Assembly: GCA_021646415.1 (NCBI GenBank)
Contig: SOEU01000002.1
Span: 124,001 to 188,000, forward strand
Direction of reading: 5' to 3'
DNA length: 64,000 nucleotides
From: Candidatus Brocadia sp.
GTDB lineage: Bacteria > Planctomycetota > Brocadiia > Brocadiales > Brocadiaceae
Under the pieces are notes generated by a model. It was not told the origin of the DNA, did no database searches, and saw nothing but the letters and a program-made list of their open reading frames with translations. Shown piece by piece: positions 9,125 through 17,441 of the stretch. A program made the position numbers and the translations under genes. How positions within the stretch are numbered: position 1 is the first letter of the stretch; the number at the start of each line of letters is the position of its first letter.

Positions 9125-9168
9125 ACGGGTTGATATATTTCGCGATAAAAAATTGCCGAAGGCCTAAT

Positions 9169-10365
9169 TTAATCCAGAGGTATAACATCGACAAGTTGCC
9201 CTGAGGAGAATTTTTCCGCATCTTCGCGGACGATAAGCAGGCAGTTGGCCCGGGTGGTAGCCAGAAGGTCGGCAGAGCCATGCCATTCTACCGGAGAAAC
9301 CAGCCAATGGTTATTGTGCATGCGGAGGAGTGCGGGGCGGTACTCACGACGCTTTCTCTTAACGAGTATCTCAGTCTCCAAAGACGCCTTTAAAGGAGTC
9401 CTGTGGATGCCGGTAAATCCCATCATCTTTCGGATAGCAGGGTAAATGAATAATTCAAAGGTGACAAAAGATGCTACCGGGTTTCCCGGCAGGGCGAAGA
9501 TGAAAGTCTTATCCTTCCTGCCGAAAATGACGGATTTCCCGGGTCTTAACGCCACCTTCTCAAAATAGATCTTTGTGTTGAAATCCTTCATTACATCTCC
9601 TACAAGGTCGTATTCCCCCATAGAGACACCTCCTGAAAGGATCAGGATATCCTTTTGTAAACCCCTGCGCATGATATCTGAAATTTCTTCCTTCGTATCC
9701 TTAACAATGCCCAGGATTTCAACCTCTGCCTTTAAACGTCTGGCCTGTGCAGACAGAGAATAACCGTTACTATTCCTGATCTGTGCAATGGAAGGCTTAC
9801 ATCCCACATCCACCAGTTCATCGCCGGTAGAGATGATTCCCACCGTTGGTGCAGTAAATACCTCCACACGGGATTTTCCTGCCATGGCAAGGATGCCAAT
9901 TTCCTGAGGCCTTATGGGCATACCTTTGAGAAGAACGGTTTGCCCGGACTTCATGTCCTCGCCACGTTTTGAAATGTTGCTGCCCTTGCGAACGGACTTG
10001 AGAATTTTTACACGATTATTTGAGAGGTCTTCTGTTTCCTCAAACTTGACCACAGCATCTGCCCCTTCAGGTACGGCGGCACCTGTCATAATCTTGGATG
10101 CTTGACCGGGGAATATCTTTTTTTGGGGCATGTGACCCGCTGCAATATCTTCAATGACGGCTAATTCAACGGGGGCAGCAGTAGCGTCTTCCGCAACGAT
10201 AGCGTACCCATCCATTGCCGAACGGTCAAAAGGAGGCATATCGATATCGGATTGCACATCCTGGGCTAAACAGAACCCCAGGGCATTTTCAAAGGGTACT
10301 GTTCTGGGTGACAGTGGCTCGACGGTGTCCGCAACAATCTTTATAGCTGTATCAACGGAAATCAT
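9169..10365 (-). CDS. moeA: molybdopterin molybdenumtransferase
   Basis: MoeA inserts molybdate into adenylylated molybdopterin to make Mo cofactor in the cytoplasm. The 398-residue protein has the order of MoeA: an N-terminal region with PPFDRSAMDGYA, the MoCF-binding domain with GIISTGDELVD and LSGGVSMGEYD, the ALPGNPVASFVTFELF motif, and a C-terminal beta domain. Length and motifs are normal. It stands alone; mobA lies about 28 kb away. Mo-dependent nitrite/nitrate or formate enzymes elsewhere would be the customers. Confidence 0.95.
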   Translation of the reverse strand: MISVDTAIKIVADTVEPLSPRTVPFENALGFCLAQDVQSDIDMPPFDRSAMDGYAIVAEDATAAPVELAVIEDIAAGHMPQKKIFPGQASKIMTGAAVPEGADAVVKFEETEDLSNNRVKILKSVRKGSNISKRGEDMKSGQTVLLKGMPIRPQEIGILAMAGKSRVEVFTAPTVGIISTGDELVDVGCKPSIAQIRNSNGYSLSAQARRLKAEVEILGIVKDTKEEISDIMRRGLQKDILILSGGVSMGEYDLVGDVMKDFNTKIYFEKVALRPGKSVIFGRKDKTFIFALPGNPVASFVTFELFIYPAIRKMMGFTGIHRTPLKASLETEILVKRKRREYRPALLRMHNNHWLVSPVEWHGSADLLATTRANCLLIVREDAEKFSSGQLVDVIPLD

Positions 10366-10446
10366 AATTTGCTTATGTTAAATGAAGGGCAACGATAAGT
10401 CAAGTATTGTTACGCAAAAAAGTGCACTCTCTCTTTTGAAAAATAC

Positions 10447-10475
10447 TTGACAGAAAGAAATCTAATGTATATAAG
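10447..10475 (+). promoter_or_regulatory. sigma70-type promoter upstream of the lipoprotein-mla group
   Basis: TTGACA (10447-10452) and TATAAG (10470-10475) are separated by 17 nt. They lie 45 nt upstream of the TTG start at 10521, which has the ribosome site AAAAGGAG at 10507-10514. Confidence 0.6.
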
Positions 10476-10520
10476 GACTTAACTCGTATCAAGATATTTT
10501 TGTAACAAAAGGAGATCGTA

Positions 10521-11048
10521 TTGACTTGTTTTTCGATCAAAAGGGCAATCTTCTGGTTAAGCATATCAAGTTTCCTTTATGTCTGTGGTTGCGCCACCCT
10601 AAAAATTAAAGAGGGCGTCTTTTCCCCTCGGCACGAAAAATATACGGTAAGCATACCGGGGAAGGGATGGGAGCCGATTCGAATAGGTAAAGAGGATATG
10701 GCCTTATGGCATAAACAATATCACTCCATGATTGCCATCATCTCCAGCGATATTGAGAATAAAAAGTTTTCACTGGAGATGCTCAGTAGGCATCTTTTTC
10801 TTGGAATGACAGACAAGAAAATCATATCGTTGGAGTCTGTGCTTATGGATAATCAAAGGGCACTGCATACTATTTTAGAGTGTAAAATGGATAATAACAA
10901 ATTAAAGATCGATTCCTATGTCATCAGGATGGAGGATAAGGTTTACGACCTGGTATGTTGGTCCCCGGCAGATGCATTTGATTCTGTGAAGGGTGATTTT
11001 AAGAATATGGTAAGGACTTTTAGATTTACAAATAATAATTCCTTGTGA
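10521..11048 (+). CDS. putative lipoprotein, unknown function
   Basis: A 175-residue product starting at TTG 10521. The start is supported by AAAAGGAG six nt upstream and a promoter before it. The N-terminus has a signal peptide ending in V-C-G-C (residues 19-22), a plausible lipobox. The mature part has a YTVSIPGKGWEPI segment and a C-terminal FKNMVRTFRF. I do not recognise the family. It is followed 75 nt later by mlaE, so it could serve the same lipid-transport system, but it has no resemblance to MlaC that I can see. Confidence 0.75.
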   Translation: MTCFSIKRAIFWLSISSFLYVCGCATLKIKEGVFSPRHEKYTVSIPGKGWEPIRIGKEDMALWHKQYHSMIAIISSDIENKKFSLEMLSRHLFLGMTDKKIISLESVLMDNQRALHTILECKMDNNKLKIDSYVIRMEDKVYDLVCWSPADAFDSVKGDFKNMVRTFRFTNNNSL

Positions 11049-11123
11049 ACATAGGTTTTGTGGGAATATTAAACGATACTTAGAGAAGCAGTTACTTATT
11101 ATTAAGTGCAGTAAGAATAACCT

Positions 11124-11900
11124 ATGAATATTTTATTATCCATTGATGTAGCTGCCAAAAAATTTATCCTCTCTGTAGGGCAGGTGATTTTGTTAGCTAT
11201 CAAAGGATTTGTGGGGATTTTTGTACCCCCATTCAACCTGAAACTGGTGCTCCGGGAAATAGATAACTTCGGGGCGGGGTCGCTCCTGCTGGTTGATCTC
11301 ATTGCCCTTTTTACGGGGATGGTGATGGCTTTGCAGACGATTTATGGGTTAAGTATGTACGGTGCCGAGATATATGTTGGCAGTGTAGTTGCCTTATCCC
11401 TTGTCAGGGAGTTGGGTCCTGTCATGGCATCAATCATGGTAGGCGCAAGGGTGGGGTCCGGTATTGCGGCAGAGATTGGCGCCATGCAGGTAACGGAACA
11501 GATCGATGCCATGCGTGCACTGGGGGCAAGCCCTGTGAAAAAACTGGTGACCCCCAAGATACTCGCCGCAATGATTACATTACCATTGCTTACGGTTACG
11601 GCAGATATCGTTGGGATATTTGGGGGTATGATTATTACGCTGTTTGAGCTTGAGATAGATCGTACTTTCTATATCGATTCCGTTTTAACAACGATTACGA
11701 TCTCTGATTTATTGAGTGGCATTGGGAAGACGGTGTTTTTTGGGTTACTTATTGCTGTGCTTGGTTGTTATTTTGGCCTAAGAACTACCGGAGGCACAAC
11801 GGGTGTCGGCCGTTCTACGACCATTACCGTTGTGACCATATCGATCCTGATCCTGATTTCTGATTTTTTCCTGACGAAATTGTTTCTGATCATTTTTTAA
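11124..11900 (+). CDS. mlaE: MlaE-family ABC transporter permease
   Basis: MlaE is the inner-membrane permease of the Mla phospholipid transport system between the two membranes. The 258-residue protein has the family signature of five to six membrane helices with LVRELGPVMASIMVGARVGSG and EIGAMQVTEQIDAMRALG. It is followed by the ATPase and the MCE protein in the canonical E-F-D order. MlaB and MlaC are not adjacent. Start ATG 11124. Confidence 0.95.
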   Translation: MNILLSIDVAAKKFILSVGQVILLAIKGFVGIFVPPFNLKLVLREIDNFGAGSLLLVDLIALFTGMVMALQTIYGLSMYGAEIYVGSVVALSLVRELGPVMASIMVGARVGSGIAAEIGAMQVTEQIDAMRALGASPVKKLVTPKILAAMITLPLLTVTADIVGIFGGMIITLFELEIDRTFYIDSVLTTITISDLLSGIGKTVFFGLLIAVLGCYFGLRTTGGTTGVGRSTTITVVTISILILISDFFLTKLFLIIF

Positions 11901-11981
11901 TTTAGACAATTAAACGTAAAATATTTGATAATTTTAGGAAATAGTTATCTGTGGTATCTGTGTAAATCTGTGTCCAGTTTT

Positions 11982-12725
11982 ATGTCCAGGGTAATTATTG
12001 AATTTAAAGATGTCCACAAATCCTTTAACGGGCTTCGGGTCCATAATGGGATAAACTTGTCCATCCTGGAGGGAGAAATTATGTCCCTCCTTGGAGGGAG
12101 TGGCTCTGGAAAGAGTGTCCTCCTGAAAGAATTAATCGGGCTTATGAAGCCCGATAAAGGCGACATTATGGTCTTTGGTAAGAATGTGACCCTGATGAAG
12201 GAAGACGAACTAATTCAGTTGCGGGAACATGTGGGGATGTTATTTCAGGGGGCTGCTTTGTTTGACTCACTTACAGTATTTGAAAATATTGCCTATCCGC
12301 TCCGGGAACACCTTCAACTTACCGAGAAGGAAATTCAGAAACGGGTAGCTGAAAAATTACAACTCGTAGGATTAGGCGGGATTGAAAACAAGATGCCTGC
12401 AGAATTAAGCGGGGGGATGAAGAAGCGGGTCGGATTGGCAAGGGCGATTGCTACAGAACCTGATATTATCTTGTACGACGAACCCACGACAGGATTAGAC
12501 CCGATGACCGCCCAACGCATTAATGAGTTAATCATTGAATTGCAAAAAAAATTGGGGATCACCACGATTGTTGTGACGCATGACCTGCACTGTGTAAAAA
12601 CCGTTTCCGACAGGATTGCCATGCTTCACGACGGGAAGATTGTTATGGTTGGGACATGGGAAGAACTTGCAACCTCCACGATACAGGTTGTGAAAGATTT
12701 TATCAGTGGTACTATCTGTGAGTAA
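11982..12725 (+). CDS. mlaF: Mla-type ABC transporter ATP-binding protein
   Basis: This ATPase powers the MlaE permease. Motifs are in order: Walker A GGSGSGKS, a Q-loop in MLFQGAALFDSL, the signature LSGGMKKR, Walker B IILYDEPT and the switch His in VVTHDLH. I use ATG 11982 (MSRVIIEFKDVHK, 247 residues). A frame open from TTG 11925 adds 19 residues that resemble a dispersed TCTGTG-rich repeat rather than protein. Neither start has a convincing ribosome site. It sits between mlaE and mlaD, 11 nt before the latter. Confidence 0.93.
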   Translation: MSRVIIEFKDVHKSFNGLRVHNGINLSILEGEIMSLLGGSGSGKSVLLKELIGLMKPDKGDIMVFGKNVTLMKEDELIQLREHVGMLFQGAALFDSLTVFENIAYPLREHLQLTEKEIQKRVAEKLQLVGLGGIENKMPAELSGGMKKRVGLARAIATEPDIILYDEPTTGLDPMTAQRINELIIELQKKLGITTIVVTHDLHCVKTVSDRIAMLHDGKIVMVGTWEELATSTIQVVKDFISGTICE

Positions 12726-12736
12726 AGGGGACTTTT

Positions 12737-13558
12737 ATGACAAAAGAACAATTTGCTGAATTACGGGCAGGTATCTTTACCCTGATAACGTTAGTAGGCT
12801 TTGGTGCCATGGTCTTTATTCTCGGTTCTCAAAAGGGATATTTTGAACCTCAGATTACATTAAAAACGAAGTTTCTGAATGTGTACGGATTGAAGCCAGG
12901 TGCCCCGGTAAGATTTATGGGTGTGGGAATAGGACAGGTAAAGGACGTCGCTCTGCCCAATGAATTGCCTTGTACTGGAATTGAAGTGTTACTAAAGGTG
13001 GATAAATCGGTTCAGAAGAATATAACCCGTGATTCCTTTGCTACTATTAAATGGTTGAGCTATGTGACGGGGGATTCTTATGTGGAAATTATGTCTGGTG
13101 CATGCCTTGAGCCTGTAGTGGAGGATGGCGATTCAATAAAGAGTATAGAGCCGATCAATTATACCGCTGCACTTGAGAACGCTCTGAGCACCGTTGAATC
13201 CTTTTCAAAAATTTTTAAAAAACTTGAGGAGGGCGGTTTTGCAGAATCAGTAAACAATATCTCTGCGTCGCTTAATGAAAGTGTTAATGCCTTCCAAAAA
13301 GGTAACGGATTACTCTATCTCCTTATGTATGACCCGAAAGGCAAACAACTCATGGAGAATCTGATTAAGACTACCGGCTCTCTGCATGAGATTACCGAAA
13401 AGATTGCCGATGGGGAAGGTACCATGGGTGCCCTGATAGCGGATCCGACACTGTATGAAAATCTAAAAAGCCTCCTGGGTGGCGCCGAACGTAGCTTTAT
13501 CCTGCGCAAGTTGATCCGGAAGAGCATTGAAAAGGGAAAAGAAGAGAAGGGATCGTAA
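12737..13558 (+). CDS. mlaD: MCE domain lipid-binding protein MlaD
   Basis: MlaD is anchored in the inner membrane and forms a hexameric ring that passes lipids to the periplasm. The 273-residue product has one N-terminal membrane helix (about 15-30), an MCE domain (about 35-120) with VYGLKPGAPVRFMGVGIGQV, and a helical C-terminal half with a short GEGTMGALIADPTLYENL segment often seen in MCE proteins of delta-proteobacteria and planctomycetes. It ends the mla operon and a palindromic repeat follows immediately. Confidence 0.92.
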   Translation: MTKEQFAELRAGIFTLITLVGFGAMVFILGSQKGYFEPQITLKTKFLNVYGLKPGAPVRFMGVGIGQVKDVALPNELPCTGIEVLLKVDKSVQKNITRDSFATIKWLSYVTGDSYVEIMSGACLEPVVEDGDSIKSIEPINYTAALENALSTVESFSKIFKKLEEGGFAESVNNISASLNESVNAFQKGNGLLYLLMYDPKGKQLMENLIKTTGSLHEITEKIADGEGTMGALIADPTLYENLKSLLGGAERSFILRKLIRKSIEKGKEEKGS

Positions 13559-13578
13559 GGACACGGTACCCCGTGTCC
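13559..13578. repeat. palindromic repeat GGACACGG-N4-CCGTGTCC
   Basis: An 8-bp stem with a 4-nt loop overlaps the mlaD end. It is the same family as the 24-bp palindrome at 9101-9124. It lies between converging mlaD and tusA-like genes, where it could act in transcript ending, though no T-run follows. Confidence 0.65.
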
Positions 13579-13588
13579 CTACCATTTA

Positions 13589-13819
13589 CTATTTTAGTCT
13601 TCTGATAAAAACGTGAATTTCCCCATCCTCCTCTTTGATTTCCAGGAGTTCGTTTCCTGTAGTATTGCACCAGGAAACGATGTCCTTCTTGATACCTTCG
13701 TCTGTGGCAATGACCTCAAGCACCTTGCCTATTTCAACATCTCTGATTTTGCTGGAAGTTTTAAAGATAGGCATAGGGCACATGAGCCCATAACAATCCA
13801 GTGTTTCGTCTGCCTTCAT
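13589..13819 (-). CDS. TusA/SirA-family sulfur carrier protein
   Basis: A 76-residue protein with the family's N-terminal motif C9-x4-C14-P-M-P, where the CPxP cysteine carries persulfide sulfur from a desulfurase to acceptors such as tRNA thiolation or Mo-cofactor enzymes. The rest fits the small alpha/beta SirA fold (VGKVLEVIATDEGIKKDI). It lies downstream of iscU and the nifS-like gene on the same strand, which suits a sulfur-relay role. The exact target cannot be told from sequence. Confidence 0.9.
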   Translation of the reverse strand: MKADETLDCYGLMCPMPIFKTSSKIRDVEIGKVLEVIATDEGIKKDIVSWCNTTGNELLEIKEEDGEIHVFIRRLK

Positions 13820-13932
13820 AAGAAAATTCTCACTTTTTGTTTTACGCTGAACGATAATTGGTATCTTATAAAAAATAATCCAAAATTAAAAATACATATT
13901 TAAAAGCAAAAAGTATCTCTTAAAACTGTAAT

Positions 13933-14358
13933 TCAGTGTTCATGATGTTCATCGTGTGGATGCGCCTTCTTTTTCTCAAGGCCCTTACCGGTCGTCTTCT
14001 TAAGATAATCATCAATGGCTGCTTCAATGGCCTCTTCGGCAAGCACGGAACAATGCATCTTGGCCGGGGGCAGTCCATCTAATGCCTCTGCTACTGCCTT
14101 GTTGGTAAGCTGTAAGGCCTCGTCGAGGGTCTTTCCCTTAATCATCTCAGTGGAAATACTACTGGTAGCAATAGCCGCTCCACACCCAAACGTCTTGAAT
14201 TTCACATCGACGATTACATTGTCCTTGACCTTGATGGACATCTTCATAATATCGCCGCACGCCGGGTTTCCAACCTCACCCACACCATCAGCATCGGGAA
14301 ACTCCCCCACATTACGCGGATTTGCAAAATGATCCATAACCTTTGCACTGTATTGCAT
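13933..14358 (-). CDS. iscU: Fe-S cluster assembly scaffold IscU/NifU N-terminal type
   Basis: This protein assembles Fe-S clusters from desulfurase sulfur and iron. The 141-residue product carries the three ligand Cys (C34 in NPACGD with D36, C59 in FGCGAA, C103 in MHCSVLAEEA). The usual IscU ends near residue 125; here a His-rich tail follows (H133, H135, H138, H139, H141), which could bind metal. A strong ribosome site TTAGGAGTTC precedes ATG 14358. Gene order nifS-like, Uma2, iscU, tusA-like suggests a small sulfur operon. Confidence 0.95.
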   Translation of the reverse strand: MQYSAKVMDHFANPRNVGEFPDADGVGEVGNPACGDIMKMSIKVKDNVIVDVKFKTFGCGAAIATSSISTEMIKGKTLDEALQLTNKAVAEALDGLPPAKMHCSVLAEEAIEAAIDDYLKKTTGKGLEKKKAHPHDEHHEH

Positions 14359-14374
14359 ATTCGAACTCCTAATC

Positions 14375-14926
14375 TCAAAATATTTCCTTTAAAACTATGG
14401 TTAAACCTTTCAAAGAGGGCGATTCAAGGGTATCAGCTTTGCCATATGTCTTATGAAGCTGATAGGTGTTATCTTTCAGGAGATAAATTTCTATCTCCTC
14501 CTCTTCCGGAAGTACGATCCAATATTCCTTAACGCCAAATCTCGCATAGAGTCTTTTTTTTTGCACCATATCCCGGTAAACACTGTTTTCTGAAATTATT
14601 TCTATTACAAGATCGGGTGCACCCTGTATATTCTTTTCACCGATAATACCCAATCTCTCTTTGGAGATGAACAATATATCAGGTTGAACTACGTTTTCGT
14701 TATCAAGATAAATATCGCACGGCGCATAAAACACCTCACCGAGGTTATTTTCTGTAATAAACTTTTTCAACATAAATTCAATTTTTCCCGAAATTCTTTG
14801 ATGGTTGGGAATTGGTGATGGTGTCATGATTAATTCTCCATTGATAAGTTCGTACCTCTTATCATCGGGGGTTTTCAGATAATCTTCATAGGTATATTTT
14901 TTCTTTTCGATAACGACCGGTACCAT
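14375..14926 (-). CDS. Uma2 family (DUF820) restriction-endonuclease-fold protein
   Basis: A 183-residue protein with the Uma2/DUF820 layout: TYEDYLKTPDDKRYELINGE at the N-terminus, then the PD-(D/E)XK-like core QPDILFIS and APDLVIEIISENS followed by KKRLYARFGVKEYWIV. These nuclease-fold proteins are abundant in cyanobacteria and planctomycetes and their role is not known. The strong site CCAGGAGGTC precedes ATG 14926. It lies between the nifS-like gene and iscU, with short gaps, a position that probably reflects insertion of a mobile gene. Confidence 0.9.
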   Translation of the reverse strand: MVPVVIEKKKYTYEDYLKTPDDKRYELINGELIMTPSPIPNHQRISGKIEFMLKKFITENNLGEVFYAPCDIYLDNENVVQPDILFISKERLGIIGEKNIQGAPDLVIEIISENSVYRDMVQKKRLYARFGVKEYWIVLPEEEEIEIYLLKDNTYQLHKTYGKADTLESPSLKGLTIVLKEIF

Positions 14927-14991
14927 GACAGACCTCCTGGTCTTTTTTCCCTTACGTCTCTTTGGTAAAATTCTAAGACATTAATAAGGCT

Positions 14992-16158
14992 TTATTTCCC
15001 TTTCGTATATAAAGGGGACATTTGCCTTAAACGCTCAACAATAGGGGGTAATTTCTCCAAAACGTATTTGACATCATCCTCGGAATTGTCAATTCCCAGG
15101 CTGAAAAGCACCGTACCCTGAGCAAGCGCAGGGTCAACACCCGTTGCCATAATGACATGAGAAGCCTTGAGCGACCGTGATGTGCAGGCAGACCCGCTGG
15201 AGATGGCTATTCCCTGCATATCCAGGAACAACAAAACCGATTCGCCTTCAATATACTCTATGCACAAACTGAGGTTCCCCGGAAGTCGGTTTGTTGGGTG
15301 TCCATTGACATACACGTGATTTATATTTTTTACTATACCGTCTCTTAACTGGTTTCTCAAGTTTTGAACTGTATTCATGCGCCGGGTCATTTCTGCCTTT
15401 GCCAGTTCGGCCGCCTTTCCCATACCCACGATACCGATAATATTTTCCGTCCCCGACCGGCGTCCGCCTTCCTGTACACCGCCCTCCATGAAAGGGAGTA
15501 TCCTTACCCCTTCTCTTAAATAAAGTGCCCCGACCCCCGGAGGGCCGTAAAACTGATTGGCAGAGATGCTCAGGGCATCGATATGTGCTTCTCTGACATC
15601 AATAGATATGTTTCCCGCTGCGGCAACGGCATCGGTATGGAAAATAATGCCCTTTTCCCTGGTGATGGCCCCGATTTCTTTTATCGGCTCAATCGTTCCG
15701 ATCTCCCCGTTGGCGTACATAACGGATATCAATGATGTTGTTGTTTTTATTGCCTTTTTCACATCGTCCGGATTCACCATCCCATATTTATCAACCGGTA
15801 AATAGGTTACTTCGTATCCTGATTTTTCCAATGATTTTAAGGGATTGAGGACCGAAAAATGTTCAATTTGCGAGGTGATAATGTGGTTTCCCTTCTTTTT
15901 GTGCGCCGCGAGTATACCTTTCAGGGCAAAATTATTAGCCTCTGTACCGCTCGATGTAAATATGATTTCATTCGGTTTTGCATGAATAAGACTGGCTACG
16001 TGTTCCCGTGCTGCTTGTATGGCATCATTCGTAATCCTGCCGAATTGATGCAGGTTTGAGGGATTGCCAAAACCCTCCTTTAAAAATGGCATTATTGCCT
16101 CTATGACCTTCGGGTGTATGGGTGTGCCCGAGGCATTGTCCATATATATTTTTGTCAT
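14992..16158 (-). CDS. NifS/IscS-like cysteine desulfurase, PLP lysine replaced
   Basis: Class V aminotransferase-fold protein of the cysteine desulfurase family, 388 residues from ATG 16158 (MTKIYMDNASGTP); a longer frame from 16248 adds a leader that matches nothing. H100 (QIEHF), D176 (HTDAV) and the catalytic Cys C325 in SSGSACTSRS are present. The PLP Schiff-base Lys, normally in SGHKFYGPKG, is missing: the segment reads S199-A-N201-Q202-FYGPPG, checked on the nucleotides (AAT CAG). Archaeoglobus IscS also lacks this Lys, so such proteins exist, but ordinary desulfurase chemistry would be impaired. Linkage to iscU and a TusA-like gene suggests a sulfur-transfer or scaffold-partner role. 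Confidence 0.9.
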   Translation of the reverse strand: MTKIYMDNASGTPIHPKVIEAIMPFLKEGFGNPSNLHQFGRITNDAIQAAREHVASLIHAKPNEIIFTSSGTEANNFALKGILAAHKKKGNHIITSQIEHFSVLNPLKSLEKSGYEVTYLPVDKYGMVNPDDVKKAIKTTTSLISVMYANGEIGTIEPIKEIGAITREKGIIFHTDAVAAAGNISIDVREAHIDALSISANQFYGPPGVGALYLREGVRILPFMEGGVQEGGRRSGTENIIGIVGMGKAAELAKAEMTRRMNTVQNLRNQLRDGIVKNINHVYVNGHPTNRLPGNLSLCIEYIEGESVLLFLDMQGIAISSGSACTSRSLKASHVIMATGVDPALAQGTVLFSLGIDNSEDDVKYVLEKLPPIVERLRQMSPLYTKGK

Positions 16159-16502
16159 AAAATATTTTCCTGCATAGAGTGAAAAAATTAATTCTGAAAA
16201 GTTGGAAATTGTCTGTATTATAACATCTTCTTCTTTTAATCCAACCATTTAATGATGCCATTGTGTATCTCTGTTAGAGCGCAATGGCCAAAAAACTCCG
16301 TTTCGAGAGTAATCTTTTTCTCATTATAATCAAGGGAAGATCGGACGCGAAACAGAGTTTCGCATAACCGTGTGTTCCCAAACGGAAGCTTCAACAGATT
16401 CAGCACAAGGTTTGGGAACAAGCAGGCGCAAAAAGTTTGGGAAGAAGCAAAAAAGCAGAGCAAGCAAAAATAAGTATATTCTAAGAATGTACCAGAGTTA
16501 CG
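16159..16502. repeat. spacer with dispersed hairpin repeats
   Basis: No gene is evident. The spacer has two hairpins: GCGAAAC-AGA-GTTTCGC at 16347-16363 and the pair GTTCCCAAAC (16374-16383) / GTTTGGGAAC (16410-16419). A further partial copy, AGTTTGGGAAG, follows near 16434. This is the look of a composite interspersed palindromic element. There is no clear promoter for the nifS-like gene. Confidence 0.6.
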
Positions 16503-16718
16503 TTATTGTTGCATCTTTCCATGCCCTTTTCTCTTCCAATCCTTATCATAAATTGTAATATATTCATTCTTGATAACCACATGCTCTTTTACCTTCCCTT
16601 TACTATCGTATATATCGATTACCTGACGTTCTGTCTGATTGTCTTCAACAGGTGGTAAAGATGCACAACCGGCAATGATGATGGATAAGATGGATATAAC
16701 TACACTTCTTATTGTCAT
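16503..16718 (-). CDS. small putative lipoprotein
   Basis: A 71-residue product with a signal peptide and lipobox IIAGC (Cys at 18), followed by a short polar mature chain containing a YDSKGKVKEHVVIKNEYITI beta-like repeat and IYDKDWKRKGHG. Family not recognised. Small lipoproteins of this size are common but the gene lies alone between repeats, so expression is uncertain. Confidence 0.65.
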   Translation of the reverse strand: MTIRSVVISILSIIIAGCASLPPVEDNQTERQVIDIYDSKGKVKEHVVIKNEYITIYDKDWKRKGHGKMQQ

Positions 16719-17296
16719 TTCATACTTTCCCAGCCGATTTTAAGATCACTGCAAACCGAATTATATGTCAAATTTACCAGTAATTTCCCATTGACAAATG
16801 TTTTATAATTATGTAAATGCGAAGAAATGAGTACAGTAAAGCAAAAAAAGAAGATGGAAAATCCATAAAATTCCTAGAAAAAAATAAAACCAATTCCGAT
16901 AAAAAAGGACGATTCCTTCTTTTCATCTGCCCCGGTGGATTTAGGTCATACTATTAATGAAATAATTGATGAATTATTGTATGGCATGAAATGTCAGAAA
17001 TAATCTTTTTGTTTCCTGAGAAGATATAAGGGTGCATTAAAGGTTGCAGCCTGTGACTGACATTTCATAGCTGCCGGTTTTCATGTAATTCCTGAAAGCC
17101 AATCCTGAACATCAAATACTTCTCTTAATAATTATATCTGTACGTTTTTTCCAACTCGTTCTGACTAGGAACCGAAACGCTATCGGTGTTCGCAGGTAAG
17201 TATTGAACCACGTGAAGTATGCATGGGGAAGATTCCAAAAAATGTTCACATTGAAGTTTTAACAAGATAACACGATAGACGTCGTCGTACAAGTTC
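16719..17296. other. spacer before the insertion sequence, no gene recognised
   Basis: This 578-nt AT-rich stretch holds only short frames without family resemblance (the best begins near 16818 and spans about 46 codons). I see no RNA gene, clear promoter or repeat in it. It may be decayed sequence next to the insertion sequence. Confidence 0.5.
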
Positions 17297-17330
17297 AACA
17301 CGGACAAACGATCAGACTGGGTCAAATGAA
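17297..17330 (+). repeat. left inverted repeat of the IS1182 element
   Basis: It pairs with 19002-19035. AACACGGACAAAC is exact between the two ends, and the following 20 nt match with a few differences. Confidence 0.75.
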
Positions 17331-17441
17331 AAAATTTGTCTATATACAGTATTTATTGATGAAACGAGGCTCAAATACGGTATAATTTCCTACGAATCAA
17401 ATATCTTCAATAGAACCAAAATAGAACCAAGGAGGTATACC

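Noticed and set aside
16818-16958. Short Lys-rich frame (about 46 codons) before the insertion sequence
   Set aside because: No ribosome site or family resemblance; AT-rich DNA yields such frames often.
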